The notes under the pieces are model-generated. The model searched no databases. It was not told where the DNA came from and was given only the letters and a program-made list of their open reading frames with translations. 64,000 nucleotides of DNA, taken from Pseudomonas sp. ATCC PTA-122608. Lineage in GTDB: Bacteria; Pseudomonadota; Gammaproteobacteria; Pseudomonadales; Pseudomonadaceae. The translations under genes and the position numbers were made by a program. Each line of letters begins with the position of its first letter. Positions within the stretch are counted from its first letter, which is position 1. The stretch lies in assembly GCF_001952855.1 (NCBI RefSeq), contig NZ_LPNO01000013.1, positions 308,970 to 372,969 on the forward strand, in the 5' to 3' direction. Positions 7,620 through 15,741 of this stretch are shown piece after piece.

Positions 7620-9751
7620 TAGAACTCTAACTCCGCACTGAAGTAGAGCACGTGGCGTTGGTCATAGTTGTTGTCGGGCCAGGTGGTGGGCTGATTGTCG
7701 AGACGTTGTTGCAACATGCCGGCCAGCTCCACGTTGGCTTTGCCCAAGGCAATGCGCTTGGCCACCCGCAGGTCGACCCGTTCGAAGCGATACTGGTTGA
7801 GCGCGTCGTCGCCATAGTAGAACACCGCACTGGACCAGCCATGGCCCCATTCCCGCATCCAGCCGGCCGAGCCGCTGTTGCGGGCGGTTTGCTGTCTGTC
7901 CAGCGGGTTGGTGGCGCTGGCGTCTACGTAAGCATAGGTCAGCCGCAGCCGGTCGGCGGTGCTCATGTGCCAGTCGAGTTGGGTTTCAGTGCCGGTAAAG
8001 CGCGAGCTGTTGGAGTTGCTGGCGATGTACTGGTTGTTGCGCAGCGGCTCGCTGACCATGTCGCTGATTTCGTCATAGAACAGCTTCACGTCGACGTTCA
8101 GCCCGATGTCGGCAAAAAAGCCGTTGTAGCCCAGCTCCCGGGAGCGCATCAGCTCTTTGTCGAGGTTGCCCGGGCCGCGGGTTACCACGAAATATTGACC
8201 GGAGTTCTGGCCGTAGGCCGGCGAACTGAGGTTGGTGACGCGGTAACTCCAGTTGACGTTGTTCTCGAACATGTCGGGCGAACGGATGGCTTCGGAGTAC
8301 ACCGCACGCAGGCCGTGACGCGGGTTGATCAGGTAGTTGACGGCCACCCGGGGCGTCAGCGAGTTGCCGCTCAGGTGGGTGTCCTCATACATTGCGCCGC
8401 CCTGGAGCAGCCAGTGTTCGCTGGCACGCCATTCCAGGTGGCCAAACATGCGCCAGGTGGTGTCGTCCAGGGTGCCGTTGAAGTAGGTGTCGGAGTCGGC
8501 GCGGTCGTACCGGTAGTTCATGCCGCTGACCAGGCGCAGGCTATCGGACAGGCTGAGGGTGTCCTGAATCTCCAGGTCGTAGCGGCTTTCTTTGGTGCTT
8601 TGGTCGATGTTGCCGCAAACCGGGTCCTTGCCGCCGTCACCCCATTGCTGGAGCACCTGCCGGGCCAGCGCCTGTTCGGCGGGGCTGCCGGGTGGAAGGT
8701 TGCCGGGGTTGAAGTTGTTCATGTGCCGGGCCAGTCGCTCGGCATAGTTGGGATTGAGTTGCCACAGCTGGGTCAACTCCGGGCTGAACGAGACCTTGGC
8801 GTCGCAGGCGCGCCAGATCTGCCTGCGATCCCACTGCTGGGCCGAGCCCTGGATATACAGGCTGTGATCAGGATTGAAGTCGAAGTTCCAGCGCAGGGAG
8901 CCGGCGTAATCCTTGGCGCTGACGTCAGAATTTGTACCGCCTTCGGTAATCCCGTCGAACACCGGTTGGTAGGTGTACGGGCGTTGGTTGGTACCTTCCT
9001 TGGCGTCCAGTTGCCAGTCGATGCTTTGTTGCGCGTTCAGGGTCTGGCTCACGGCGAGGCTGAAGCGGCTCAGGCGGCGACTGTCACGGCGGTCGGCGCC
9101 CACGCGGTCGCTGTCAAAACCATCGTCCTGTTGGCCGGAGAGTGACAGGCGCAAGTCGCCGGTTTCCCAGCCCATGCCCTGGCTGGCGTACCAGTCGTTG
9201 ATCCCGCGTCCGCCCTGGGTGAGTTTCATCCGGGTGCCGTGGCTGTTGGCCGGCGAGCGGGTGAGGATGTTGACCACCGCCATCAGCGCGTTGGCACCGT
9301 AGCTGACGGTGTTGGGGCCGCGGAAGACTTCGATGCGGTCGATGTCTTCCAGGGCCACCGGAATATCGCTCCAGTCCACCGTCGCCAGGCCCGCGCGGTA
9401 TACCGAGCGACCATCGATCAGCACCTGCATGCGCCGGGCGTCGCCGGCCTGGGTGCCGTGGTAATTCACGGCGGCCTGGTTGCCGGTGGTGTAGCCGACC
9501 ATCATCCCGGGCACCAACCGCAGCAGTTCCGGGATATCCCGCGCACCGCTGGCCTTGATCAACTCGCTGTCGATCACCGTCATGCTGCCGGGCACGGCGG
9601 CGGCCGATTGCTTGAGCCGGGTAGCGGTCAGTACCTGCGGCAGCGGTTGGCTGTCGAGGAACAGATCGTCGGCCAGCAACGGTGCACTGCACCACGGCAT
9701 GCACAACAGCGTCAGCAGAAGGGATGAGCGAGGAGGAGGGCCCAAATACAC
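7619..9751 (-). CDS. TonB-dependent outer-membrane receptor (sensor operon)
   Basis: This is a TonB-dependent barrel with a plug domain and no STN signalling domain. The signal peptide is SSLLLTLLCMPWCSAPLLA, and a TonB-box-like VLTATR follows shortly after. The plug has PELLRLVPGMMVGY, MQVLIDGRSVYRAGL and RIEVFRGPNTVSYGANA, and the protein ends in the outer-membrane signature F (SAELEF). The frame is open to GTG 9838, but that adds a non-signal-like extension. GTG 9751, with AAGG seven bases upstream, puts the signal peptide at the N-terminus and is preferred with moderate certainty. It is the first gene of a three-gene unit with the binding protein and hybrid kinase. The substrate is unknown. 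Confidence 0.85.
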   Translation of the reverse strand: MYLGPPPRSSLLLTLLCMPWCSAPLLADDLFLDSQPLPQVLTATRLKQSAAAVPGSMTVIDSELIKASGARDIPELLRLVPGMMVGYTTGNQAAVNYHGTQAGDARRMQVLIDGRSVYRAGLATVDWSDIPVALEDIDRIEVFRGPNTVSYGANALMAVVNILTRSPANSHGTRMKLTQGGRGINDWYASQGMGWETGDLRLSLSGQQDDGFDSDRVGADRRDSRRLSRFSLAVSQTLNAQQSIDWQLDAKEGTNQRPYTYQPVFDGITEGGTNSDVSAKDYAGSLRWNFDFNPDHSLYIQGSAQQWDRRQIWRACDAKVSFSPELTQLWQLNPNYAERLARHMNNFNPGNLPPGSPAEQALARQVLQQWGDGGKDPVCGNIDQSTKESRYDLEIQDTLSLSDSLRLVSGMNYRYDRADSDTYFNGTLDDTTWRMFGHLEWRASEHWLLQGGAMYEDTHLSGNSLTPRVAVNYLINPRHGLRAVYSEAIRSPDMFENNVNWSYRVTNLSSPAYGQNSGQYFVVTRGPGNLDKELMRSRELGYNGFFADIGLNVDVKLFYDEISDMVSEPLRNNQYIASNSNSSRFTGTETQLDWHMSTADRLRLTYAYVDASATNPLDRQQTARNSGSAGWMREWGHGWSSAVFYYGDDALNQYRFERVDLRVAKRIALGKANVELAGMLQQRLDNQPTTWPDNNYDQRHVLYFSAELEF

Positions 9752-9886
9752 GGCACGGCCTTGATAATTACGGATAGCCGCCCATGTTAACTGAGGCGGG
9801 GCCTTTTGCCAGTCGTCGGCCCTGTAATTACTTCGCACAAATGTCGCATTTTCCGACGAGTGTTTGAATTGACGCGGGGGCTGGCC

Positions 9887-9909
9887 GCAAGCGGGTCGCT
9901 CCGTATAAT
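9887..9909 (+). promoter_or_regulatory. Probable gpsA promoter (-10 element)
   Basis: A perfect TATAAT lies at 9904-9909, 37 nt before the gpsA start codon. The hexamer 17 nt upstream is a poor -35 (CTGGCC), so the promoter is either weak or activator-dependent. It lies in the divergent spacer to the TonB receptor gene. Confidence 0.4.
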
Positions 9910-9946
9910 GCGGCCATCGCCACTGCTATGGATTAACGGATTGCAT

Positions 9947-10972
9947 ATGACTGAACAGCGCCCTATTGCGGTCCTGGGAGGCGGAAGTTTTGGTACCGCC
10001 GTGGCTAATCTGCTGGCTGAAAATGGTCACCAGGTGCGTCAATGGATGCGTGACCCCGAGCAAGCCGAGGCCATCCGGGTCAACCGGGAAAACCCCCGTT
10101 ACCTCAAAGGCATCAAGATTCTGCCGGCCGTGGAGCCGGTGACTGATTTGCAGGCGACGCTGGACGAGTGCGACCTGTGCTTTGTCGCGCTGCCCTCCAG
10201 CGCCCTGCGTTCGGTGCTCGCGCCCCACGCCGAGCGGTTGGCGGGCAAGCTGCTGGTCAGCCTGACCAAGGGCATCGAGGCGCACACCTTCAAGTTGATG
10301 AGCGAAATCCTTGAAGAAATCGCCCCCGAGGCACGCATTGGCGTGTTGTCCGGCCCGAACCTGGCGCGGGAAGTGGCTGAACACGCGCTGACCGCCACCG
10401 TGATCGCCAGTGAAGACGAAGAACTTTGCGAACGGGTGCAGGCAGTGCTGCACGGTCGCACCTTCCGCGTTTACGCCAGTGCCGACCGCTTCGGCGTCGA
10501 GCTGGGCGGGGCGTTGAAGAACGTCTACGCGATCATCGCCGGCATGGCGGTTGCGCTGGGCATGGGTGAAAACACCAAGAGCATGCTGATCACCCGTGCC
10601 TTGGCCGAGATGACCCGCTTTGCGGTCAACCAGGGCGCCAACCCGATGACCTTCCTCGGCCTTGCTGGCGTGGGCGACCTGATCGTCACCTGCTCGTCAC
10701 CGAAAAGCCGCAACTATCAGGTAGGTTTCGCCCTCGGCCAGGGCCTGAGCCTGGAAGACGCCGTGACGCGTTTGGGCGAAGTGGCCGAAGGCGTCAACAC
10801 CCTGAAGGTGCTGAAGGCCAAGGCCCAGGAAGTCGGGGTGTATATGCCGCTGGTCGCCGGTTTGCACGCGATCCTGTTTGAAGGGCGCACCTTGAACCAG
10901 GTCATCGAGTTGCTGATGCGGGCCGAGCCGAAGACCGATGTCGACTTTATTTCCACCAGTGGTTTCAACTGA
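9947..10972 (+). CDS. gpsA: NAD(P)+-dependent glycerol-3-phosphate dehydrogenase
   Basis: GpsA reduces dihydroxyacetone phosphate to sn-glycerol 3-phosphate, the backbone for phospholipids. The product has 341 residues. The N-terminal Rossmann fold shows GGGSFGTA at residues 8-15, with SLTKGIE and [10 protein letters not shown] in mid-protein. The C-terminal domain has [17 protein letters not shown], which includes the catalytic lysine. The start [12 protein letters not shown] fits the family; an upstream in-frame extension has no support. The gene leads a plus-strand cluster (DUF4389 protein 10 nt downstream, then sixA), in the order I recall near P. aeruginosa PA1614-PA1616. Confidence 0.96.
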   Translation: MTEQRPIAVLGGGSFGTAVANLLAENGHQVRQWMRDPEQAEAIRVNRENPRYLKGIKILPAVEPVTDLQATLDECDLCFVALPSSALRSVLAPHAERLAGKLLVSLTKGIEAHTFKLMSEILEEIAPEARIGVLSGPNLAREVAEHALTATVIASEDEELCERVQAVLHGRTFRVYASADRFGVELGGALKNVYAIIAGMAVALGMGENTKSMLITRALAEMTRFAVNQGANPMTFLGLAGVGDLIVTCSSPKSRNYQVGFALGQGLSLEDAVTRLGEVAEGVNTLKVLKAKAQEVGVYMPLVAGLHAILFEGRTLNQVIELLMRAEPKTDVDFISTSGFN

Positions 10973-10982
10973 GGAACGCGTC

Positions 10983-11330
10983 ATGAACGATCCGAAAGCA
11001 GCTCCCAAGTACGAATCCATTGGCCTGCGTGTGCTGTGGATGCTGGTGTTTGCCCTGGTGTGGCAAGTGGCGCAGTTTCTGCTGGGGGCGCTGGTGGTAG
11101 TGCAGCTGGTTTACCGGTTGGTGTACGGCGCGCCGAACCTTGGGCTGATGAATTTTGGTGACAGTTTGAGTCAGTTTTTGGCGCAGATTGGGCGGTTTGG
11201 CAGTTTTCACAGTGATCAGAAGCCTTGGCCGTTTGCTGATTGGCCGACGCCCCGTGCACCGGAAGGTGAGGCTGCTCACAGCGTGCCGCCGGCGCCGCAT
11301 CCTGTGCGTGATGAGGAACCGAAGCTATGA
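10983..11330 (+). CDS. DUF4389 membrane protein
   Basis: The product has 115 residues with a hydrophobic helix (LWMLVFALVWQVAQFLLGALV) near residues 15-37, followed by an amphipathic segment and a proline-rich polar tail. The pattern FGDSLSQFLAQIGRF followed by KPWPF is that of DUF4389, a family of unknown function. The ATG at 10983 has a GAGG site. It begins 10 nt after gpsA and its TGA overlaps the sixA ATG by 4 nt, so the three genes should be cotranscribed. Third positions are already rich in G/T here, unlike gpsA. Confidence 0.8.
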   Translation: MNDPKAAPKYESIGLRVLWMLVFALVWQVAQFLLGALVVVQLVYRLVYGAPNLGLMNFGDSLSQFLAQIGRFGSFHSDQKPWPFADWPTPRAPEGEAAHSVPPAPHPVRDEEPKL

Positions 11331-11776
11331 AGGTGTGGGTGTTGCGTCACGGTGAGGCCGAGGGGCATGCGCGTACGGATGCTGAGCGTAATTTGACGGC
11401 CCATGGGCGTGAGGAGGTTTTGCGCAGTGCGGGGCATCTGATTGGGCAGCCTGTGCGGGCGATTATTGCCAGTCCGTATGTGCGGGCGCAGCAGACGGCG
11501 CAGTTGGTGCGGGAGGCGTTGGGGTTTGAGCCTGAGATCCGCACTGTGCCTTGGTTGACGCCCGAGAGTAATCCGCTGGAGGTGCTCAAGCATCTGGATA
11601 ATGACGATGATGTGTTGTTGGTCAGTCATCAGCCGTTTGTGGGGGGGCTGATCAGTTATTTGCAGCATGGGCATTTGCGGCAGCCGCAGGCTATGAGTAC
11701 GGCGAGTTTGGCGGAGTTGGAGGGGGATTTTCCGTTGGCGGGGTTGATGAGTCTTTTGAGTGTTCGGAATCCTTAA
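11327..11776 (+). CDS. sixA: Phosphohistidine phosphatase SixA
   Basis: The product is a 149-residue histidine-phosphatase-superfamily enzyme with the short SixA architecture: RHGEAE at residues 7-12 (H8 is the phospho-acceptor), SPYVRAQQTAQ, and the second catalytic histidine in LLVSHQPFVG. SixA removes phosphate from phosphohistidine proteins such as Hpt domains or NPr. It is cotranscribed with the DUF4389 gene. The last 21 sense codons contain no A or C in third position, which is extreme for this genome and coincides with a giant palindrome starting 19 nt after the stop codon. Confidence 0.9.
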   Translation: MKVWVLRHGEAEGHARTDAERNLTAHGREEVLRSAGHLIGQPVRAIIASPYVRAQQTAQLVREALGFEPEIRTVPWLTPESNPLEVLKHLDNDDDVLLVSHQPFVGGLISYLQHGHLRQPQAMSTASLAELEGDFPLAGLMSLLSVRNP

Positions 11777-11794
11777 GGTTGGTTTGGGTTTAGG

Positions 11795-12594
11795 GTACAT
11801 ATCCGTTTCTTCGGTAACGGCCGCTTATGGTTCCGCTCTTACAGCGGGTCACTTTTGAAAAGCGCAAAAGTAACCAAAACGCTCTGCCCCGCCTGTCGGC
11901 ACCTCGCCTAGGCTCGGTGTTCCCTCACTCCGGCATTGCTACGCGGGCCGCCGCGACGGGCCATCCATGGCCCGGCGCGGCTAAACCGGCGTCCTGCCGG
12001 TTTACCCGCTCCGCAATACCTGCGTTCGGCCTCGGGCTGAATGGGGCAGTCAGATCAAAAGCAGATCAAAAGCAAAAGCACAGCGGCCTCCCGGCCGGCT
12101 TGAGTGTTAAGAGCGAAAGCAAAGCTGCTTTTCTGTAGGAGCGAGCTTGCTCGCGAAAAACCTGAGAACGCCGCGTTCATTCAGGATGCCCGCGTCATCG
12201 TTAACGACCTTCGCGAGCAAGCCCGCTCCCACATTTGGACCGTGTCCGCTTTAGCTTTTGCTGTTGCTTCACCACACTCAAGCCGGCCTGTAGGCCGCTG
12301 TGCTCTTGATCTGCTGTTGATCTTGATCTTAGGCGCCCCGTTAAACCACGCTGGCCGAACGTAGGCAGTACGGAGCGGGTAAACCGGCAGGACGCCGGTT
12401 TAGCCGCGACGGGGCAGGGACGCCCCGTCGCGGCGGCCCGCTTCGTGCTGCCGGAGCTGAGGGCACACCGAGCCTAGGCGAGGTGCCGAGTGGTGGGGCA
12501 AGAGCCTTTTGGTTACTTTTGGGCTCTTTTCAAAAGTGACCCGCTGTAAGAGCGGAACCAATACAAGCCATCACCCAAATAACGGATATACACC
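11795..12594. repeat. Giant composite palindrome, copy 2 (~800 bp)
   Basis: This copy has the same termini as copy 1 (CATATCCGTT at the left, AACGGATATAC at the right) and the same REP core (12134-12232). The right arm differs from copies 1 and 3 in a paired fashion. Its internal hairpin reads GACGGGGCAGGGACGCCCCG where the others read GCTGGGCCAAGGATGGCCCA, so stem changes on one side are matched on the other. It separates sixA from the acyl-CoA synthetase gene and begins 19 nt after a stop codon. Confidence 0.9.
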
Positions 12595-12641
12595 CCAAAC
12601 CAGCAGAACTTGCACCCCCCGCGCTCCCATGAAATAGTCAG

Positions 12642-12657
12642 CCAAGCAAGTGCTTGG
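12642..12657. promoter_or_regulatory. Candidate TetR-type operator upstream of the acyl-CoA synthetase gene
   Basis: The sequence CCAAGCAAGTGCTTGG is a perfect 7+7 inverted repeat with a 2-bp centre, 33 nt before the start codon. Size and symmetry fit a TetR-family operator, a class that often controls fatty-acid activation genes in pseudomonads. No cognate regulator gene is adjacent. Confidence 0.4.
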
Positions 12658-12690
12658 TTGGCTACCATCGGAACACAAAGGAGCGCGTCC

Positions 12691-14358
12691 ATGTCTGTCG
12701 CTATTCGTTTGCCGCTGCAAGTCTTCTTCGACCGCGAAGCCCGCCACCCACGGCAACGATTCCTGGTTCAGCCCATCAAAGGCGGCGAGGTCCAAACCCT
12801 CACCTGGGCCGAAGCCGGCCACCAAGCCCGCTGCGCCGCCCACTGGCTGCGCGCCCGCGACCTCCCCCAGGGCTCGCACATCGCCCTGATCTCGAAAAAC
12901 TGCGCCTACTGGATCATCGCCGACCTCGCCATCTGGATGGCCGGCCATGTCTCCGTGCCGCTCTACCCCAACCTCACCGCCGACTCCGTCGCCCACGTAC
13001 TCGAGCACTCCGAAGCCGCGCTGGCGTTCATTGGCAAACTGGACGACTGGCCTGCCATGTCCGCCGGAGTAAAGGCCGACCTGCCCACCATCAGTCTGCC
13101 GCTGTGCCCCGAAGGCGAATTCGACTTCACCTGGGCCGACCTGCAAACCTGCTCACCCATCCAGGACAACCCCACGCCAGCCGCTTCAGACCTGGCCACC
13201 ATCATCTACACCTCCGGGACCACCGGCCTGCCCAAGGGCGTGATGCACAGCTTCGGCGCCCTGGCTTTCGCGGCCACTCGCGGCACTGAATTGTTCGGCC
13301 TGGGGGAGGGCGACCGCCTGCTGTCCTACCTGCCGCTGTGCCACGTGGCCGAGCGCATGTTTGTGGAAATGGCCTCGATCTACACCGGGCAAACCGTATT
13401 TTTCGCCGAGAGCCTCGACACGTTTCTTACAGACCTCAAGCGGGCCAGGCCGACAGCACTGTTCGGCGTACCGCGCATCTGGACCAAATTCCAGATGGGC
13501 GTCTACAGCAAAATCCCCGCAAGCCGCCTCGATACCTTGCTGCGCCTGCCCTTCATCGGCAAACGCGTTGGCCACAAAGTGCTCGCCGGGTTGGGCCTGG
13601 ACGCCGTGCGCGTGGCAATCTCCGGCGCAGCCCCCGTGCCCGAAGCCCTGTTGGTCTGGTACCGCAGGCTCGGCCTGGATGTGCTGGAGGTCTACGGCAT
13701 GACTGAAAGCTGCGGCTACTCCCACGTGTGCCGCCCCGGCGAGCAGAAACTCGGCTGGATCGGCCCGCCATGTCCGGACGTTGAAGTGCGCATCGGTGAC
13801 GACGGCGAAGTCCAGGTGCGCAGCGGCGCGACTATGCTCGGTTATTTCAAGGATCCGGTGAAAACCGCCGAAACCATTACCGCCGACGGCTTCCTGCGCA
13901 CCGGCGACAAGGGCGAGCAGGGCGCCGATGGCCGACTGCGGTTGACCGGACGGCTCAAGGAAATCTTCAAGACCAGCAAAGGCAAATACGTGGCCCCGGC
14001 GCCGATTGAAAACCGCCTGGCAGAGCATGCGCGTATCGAGCAGGTGTGCGTCGTAGGCGATGGCTTGAGCGCGCCCATGGGCCTGTGTGTGTTATCTGTA
14101 GTGGGCCTGCAAGACGCCGATGGCCAGGGGCGCCAGGCGTTGCAGGTCAGCCTCGAGCGCCTGCTGGAAGAGGTCAACCAGGTGCTGGATAAACATGAAC
14201 GCTTGCGCCAACTGGTGGTGGTGAAAGACAGTTGGGCGGTGGAAAACGGTTTCCTCACGCCGACCTTGAAGATCAAGCGCAACGTGATTGAAGCCGTCTA
14301 CGGGTCGCAGTTTCCGGCCTGGAGCGCGCGCTCCGAAGCCGTGCTGTGGCAGGATTGA
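12691..14358 (+). CDS. AMP-dependent long-chain acyl-CoA synthetase
   Basis: The product is a 555-residue member of the adenylate-forming family; it should activate a fatty acid to acyl-AMP and then acyl-CoA. The P-loop-like motif YTSGTTGLPKG is near residues 172-182. LLSYLPLCHVAERM, VYGMTESCGYSH and FLRTGDKGEQ follow, and the C-terminal hinge is RLKEIFKTSKGKYVAPAPIE. LCHVAERM together with KTSKGKYVAPAPIE points to the long-chain FadD/FAA-like subgroup. ATG 12691 follows AAAGGAG. A thioesterase lies 31 nt downstream, matching the PA1617-PA1618 pair I recall. Codon third positions at the 5' end are unusually A/C-rich (19 of the first 30 after ATG). Confidence 0.92.
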   Translation: MSVAIRLPLQVFFDREARHPRQRFLVQPIKGGEVQTLTWAEAGHQARCAAHWLRARDLPQGSHIALISKNCAYWIIADLAIWMAGHVSVPLYPNLTADSVAHVLEHSEAALAFIGKLDDWPAMSAGVKADLPTISLPLCPEGEFDFTWADLQTCSPIQDNPTPAASDLATIIYTSGTTGLPKGVMHSFGALAFAATRGTELFGLGEGDRLLSYLPLCHVAERMFVEMASIYTGQTVFFAESLDTFLTDLKRARPTALFGVPRIWTKFQMGVYSKIPASRLDTLLRLPFIGKRVGHKVLAGLGLDAVRVAISGAAPVPEALLVWYRRLGLDVLEVYGMTESCGYSHVCRPGEQKLGWIGPPCPDVEVRIGDDGEVQVRSGATMLGYFKDPVKTAETITADGFLRTGDKGEQGADGRLRLTGRLKEIFKTSKGKYVAPAPIENRLAEHARIEQVCVVGDGLSAPMGLCVLSVVGLQDADGQGRQALQVSLERLLEEVNQVLDKHERLRQLVVVKDSWAVENGFLTPTLKIKRNVIEAVYGSQFPAWSARSEAVLWQD

Positions 14359-14389
14359 GCACTGACATAAAACCAATAAGGACCGATCA

Positions 14390-14833
14390 ATGAGCCTGTG
14401 GCGCACCCAACCCAACATCGAACAACTCAATGCGATCCAGAAAAACACCATCGGTGAAGTGCTGGATATTCGCTTCGAAAGCTTTGACGACGAGTCTCTG
14501 ACCGCCAGCATGGTGATCGACCACCGCACCCATCAACCCTACGGCCTGCTGCATGGCGGCGCGTCGGTGGTGCTGGCGGAAACCGTGGGCTCCATGGCGA
14601 GCTACCTGTGCATCGACGCCAGCAAGTTCTATTGCGTGGGTCTGGAAATCAACGCCAACCACCTGCGCGGTTTGCGCAGCGGGCGGGTGACGGCGGTGGC
14701 CAAGCCGATTCATATCGGGCGCACCACCCACGTATGGGACATCCGCCTGACCAGCGATGAAGGCAAGGCCAGCTGCGTATCGCGCCTGACCATGGCCGTG
14801 GTGCCGCTGGGCGAGAACCCGCCGGCCCGATAG
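14390..14833 (+). CDS. Hot-dog acyl-CoA thioesterase (PA1618-like)
   Basis: The 147-residue PaaI/YdiI-type hot-dog thioesterase hydrolyses acyl- or aryl-CoA. The motif HGGASVVLAETVGSMAS carries the catalytic E64, the same residue number as in the characterised PA1618. LEINANHLRG and the final MAVVPLGE strand also fit. AAGGA precedes the ATG at 14390. With the upstream synthetase it could form a CoA activation/release pair. Confidence 0.9.
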   Translation: MSLWRTQPNIEQLNAIQKNTIGEVLDIRFESFDDESLTASMVIDHRTHQPYGLLHGGASVVLAETVGSMASYLCIDASKFYCVGLEINANHLRGLRSGRVTAVAKPIHIGRTTHVWDIRLTSDEGKASCVSRLTMAVVPLGENPPAR

Positions 14834-14931
14834 GCGTGGCGTGAGTGTCATCATTCCTGGCAGTTACAGTCATTGCCGTGACTGCCCGGTCTGGGGAGAA
14901 TCAACGCTCTGTTTATGGTGATGGATCAGGT

Positions 14932-15741
14932 ATGTCGCAGCACGTGTTTTTCGCTCACGCCAATGGCTTTCCTTCGGCGACCTACGGCAAGTTGTTTGCC
15001 GCCCTGGCCCCGGAGTACGCCGTCGCGCATTTGCCGCAGCACGGTCACGACCCGAGGTTTCCGGTGGATGACAACTGGCAGAACCTGGTGGACGAACTGA
15101 TCCACCACCTTGAGCAACAACCGGAACCGGTGTGGGGGGTGGGCCATTCGTTGGGGGGCGTGCTGCACCTGCACGCGGCCATGCGTTGCCCGCAGTTATA
15201 TCGCGGCGTGGTGATGCTCGATTCCCCGGTGCTGACCCTGGCGGATCGCTGGGTGATCCGCGCGGCCAAGCGCTTCGGTTTTATCGACCGGCTGACCCCG
15301 GCGGGTCGTACCCTGGGCCGTCGTGAAGAGTTCGCCGACCTGGCGGCAGCGCGCCAGTACTTTGCTGGCAAGACCCTGTTTCGCGGCTTTGATCCCGAGT
15401 GTTTCGACGCTTACCTGCAACATGGCCTGGAGCAGGTGGGCGACCGCCTGCGTCTGCGCTTTGATCCGGCCACCGAGATCAGTATCTACCGTGGCGTGCC
15501 CCACACCAGCCCCGGCCAGGCCCGGCAACTGAAAGTGCCGCTGGCGGTGGTGCGTGGCCGCCAGAGCCGGGTAGTGATGCGTCACCATGCCAGCGGCGTG
15601 GGGCGCATGCCCATGGGTGAAATGCTGACCATGCCCGGCGGCCACATGTTTCCTCTTGAGCGCCCACAGGACACTGCCACCTTGATCAAGAATCTGTTTG
15701 CCCGTTGGGAAGCTCGCCAGCGCGAGCGCAGTTGCGCATGA
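14932..15741 (+). CDS. Alpha/beta hydrolase
   Basis: The product is a 269-residue cytoplasmic serine hydrolase. It shows the oxyanion strand FFAHANGFPS at residues 5-14 and the nucleophile elbow GVGHSLGGVLH. Near the C-terminus the putative catalytic His lies in MPGGHMFPLERP. The start MSQHVFFAHANG is chosen on family alignment because the upstream extension is not protein-like; its ribosome site (CAGG) is weak. Its TGA overlaps the ATG of a second hydrolase by 4 nt. I recall the same pair at PA1621-PA1622. The substrate is unknown. Confidence 0.85.
   Translation: MSQHVFFAHANGFPSATYGKLFAALAPEYAVAHLPQHGHDPRFPVDDNWQNLVDELIHHLEQQPEPVWGVGHSLGGVLHLHAAMRCPQLYRGVVMLDSPVLTLADRWVIRAAKRFGFIDRLTPAGRTLGRREEFADLAAARQYFAGKTLFRGFDPECFDAYLQHGLEQVGDRLRLRFDPATEISIYRGVPHTSPGQARQLKVPLAVVRGRQSRVVMRHHASGVGRMPMGEMLTMPGGHMFPLERPQDTATLIKNLFARWEARQRERSCA

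Noticed and set aside
7652..9145. A 497-codon plus-strand frame
   Set aside because: Antisense to the TonB receptor gene, low-complexity Val/Gly/Ala composition, no signal or motif.
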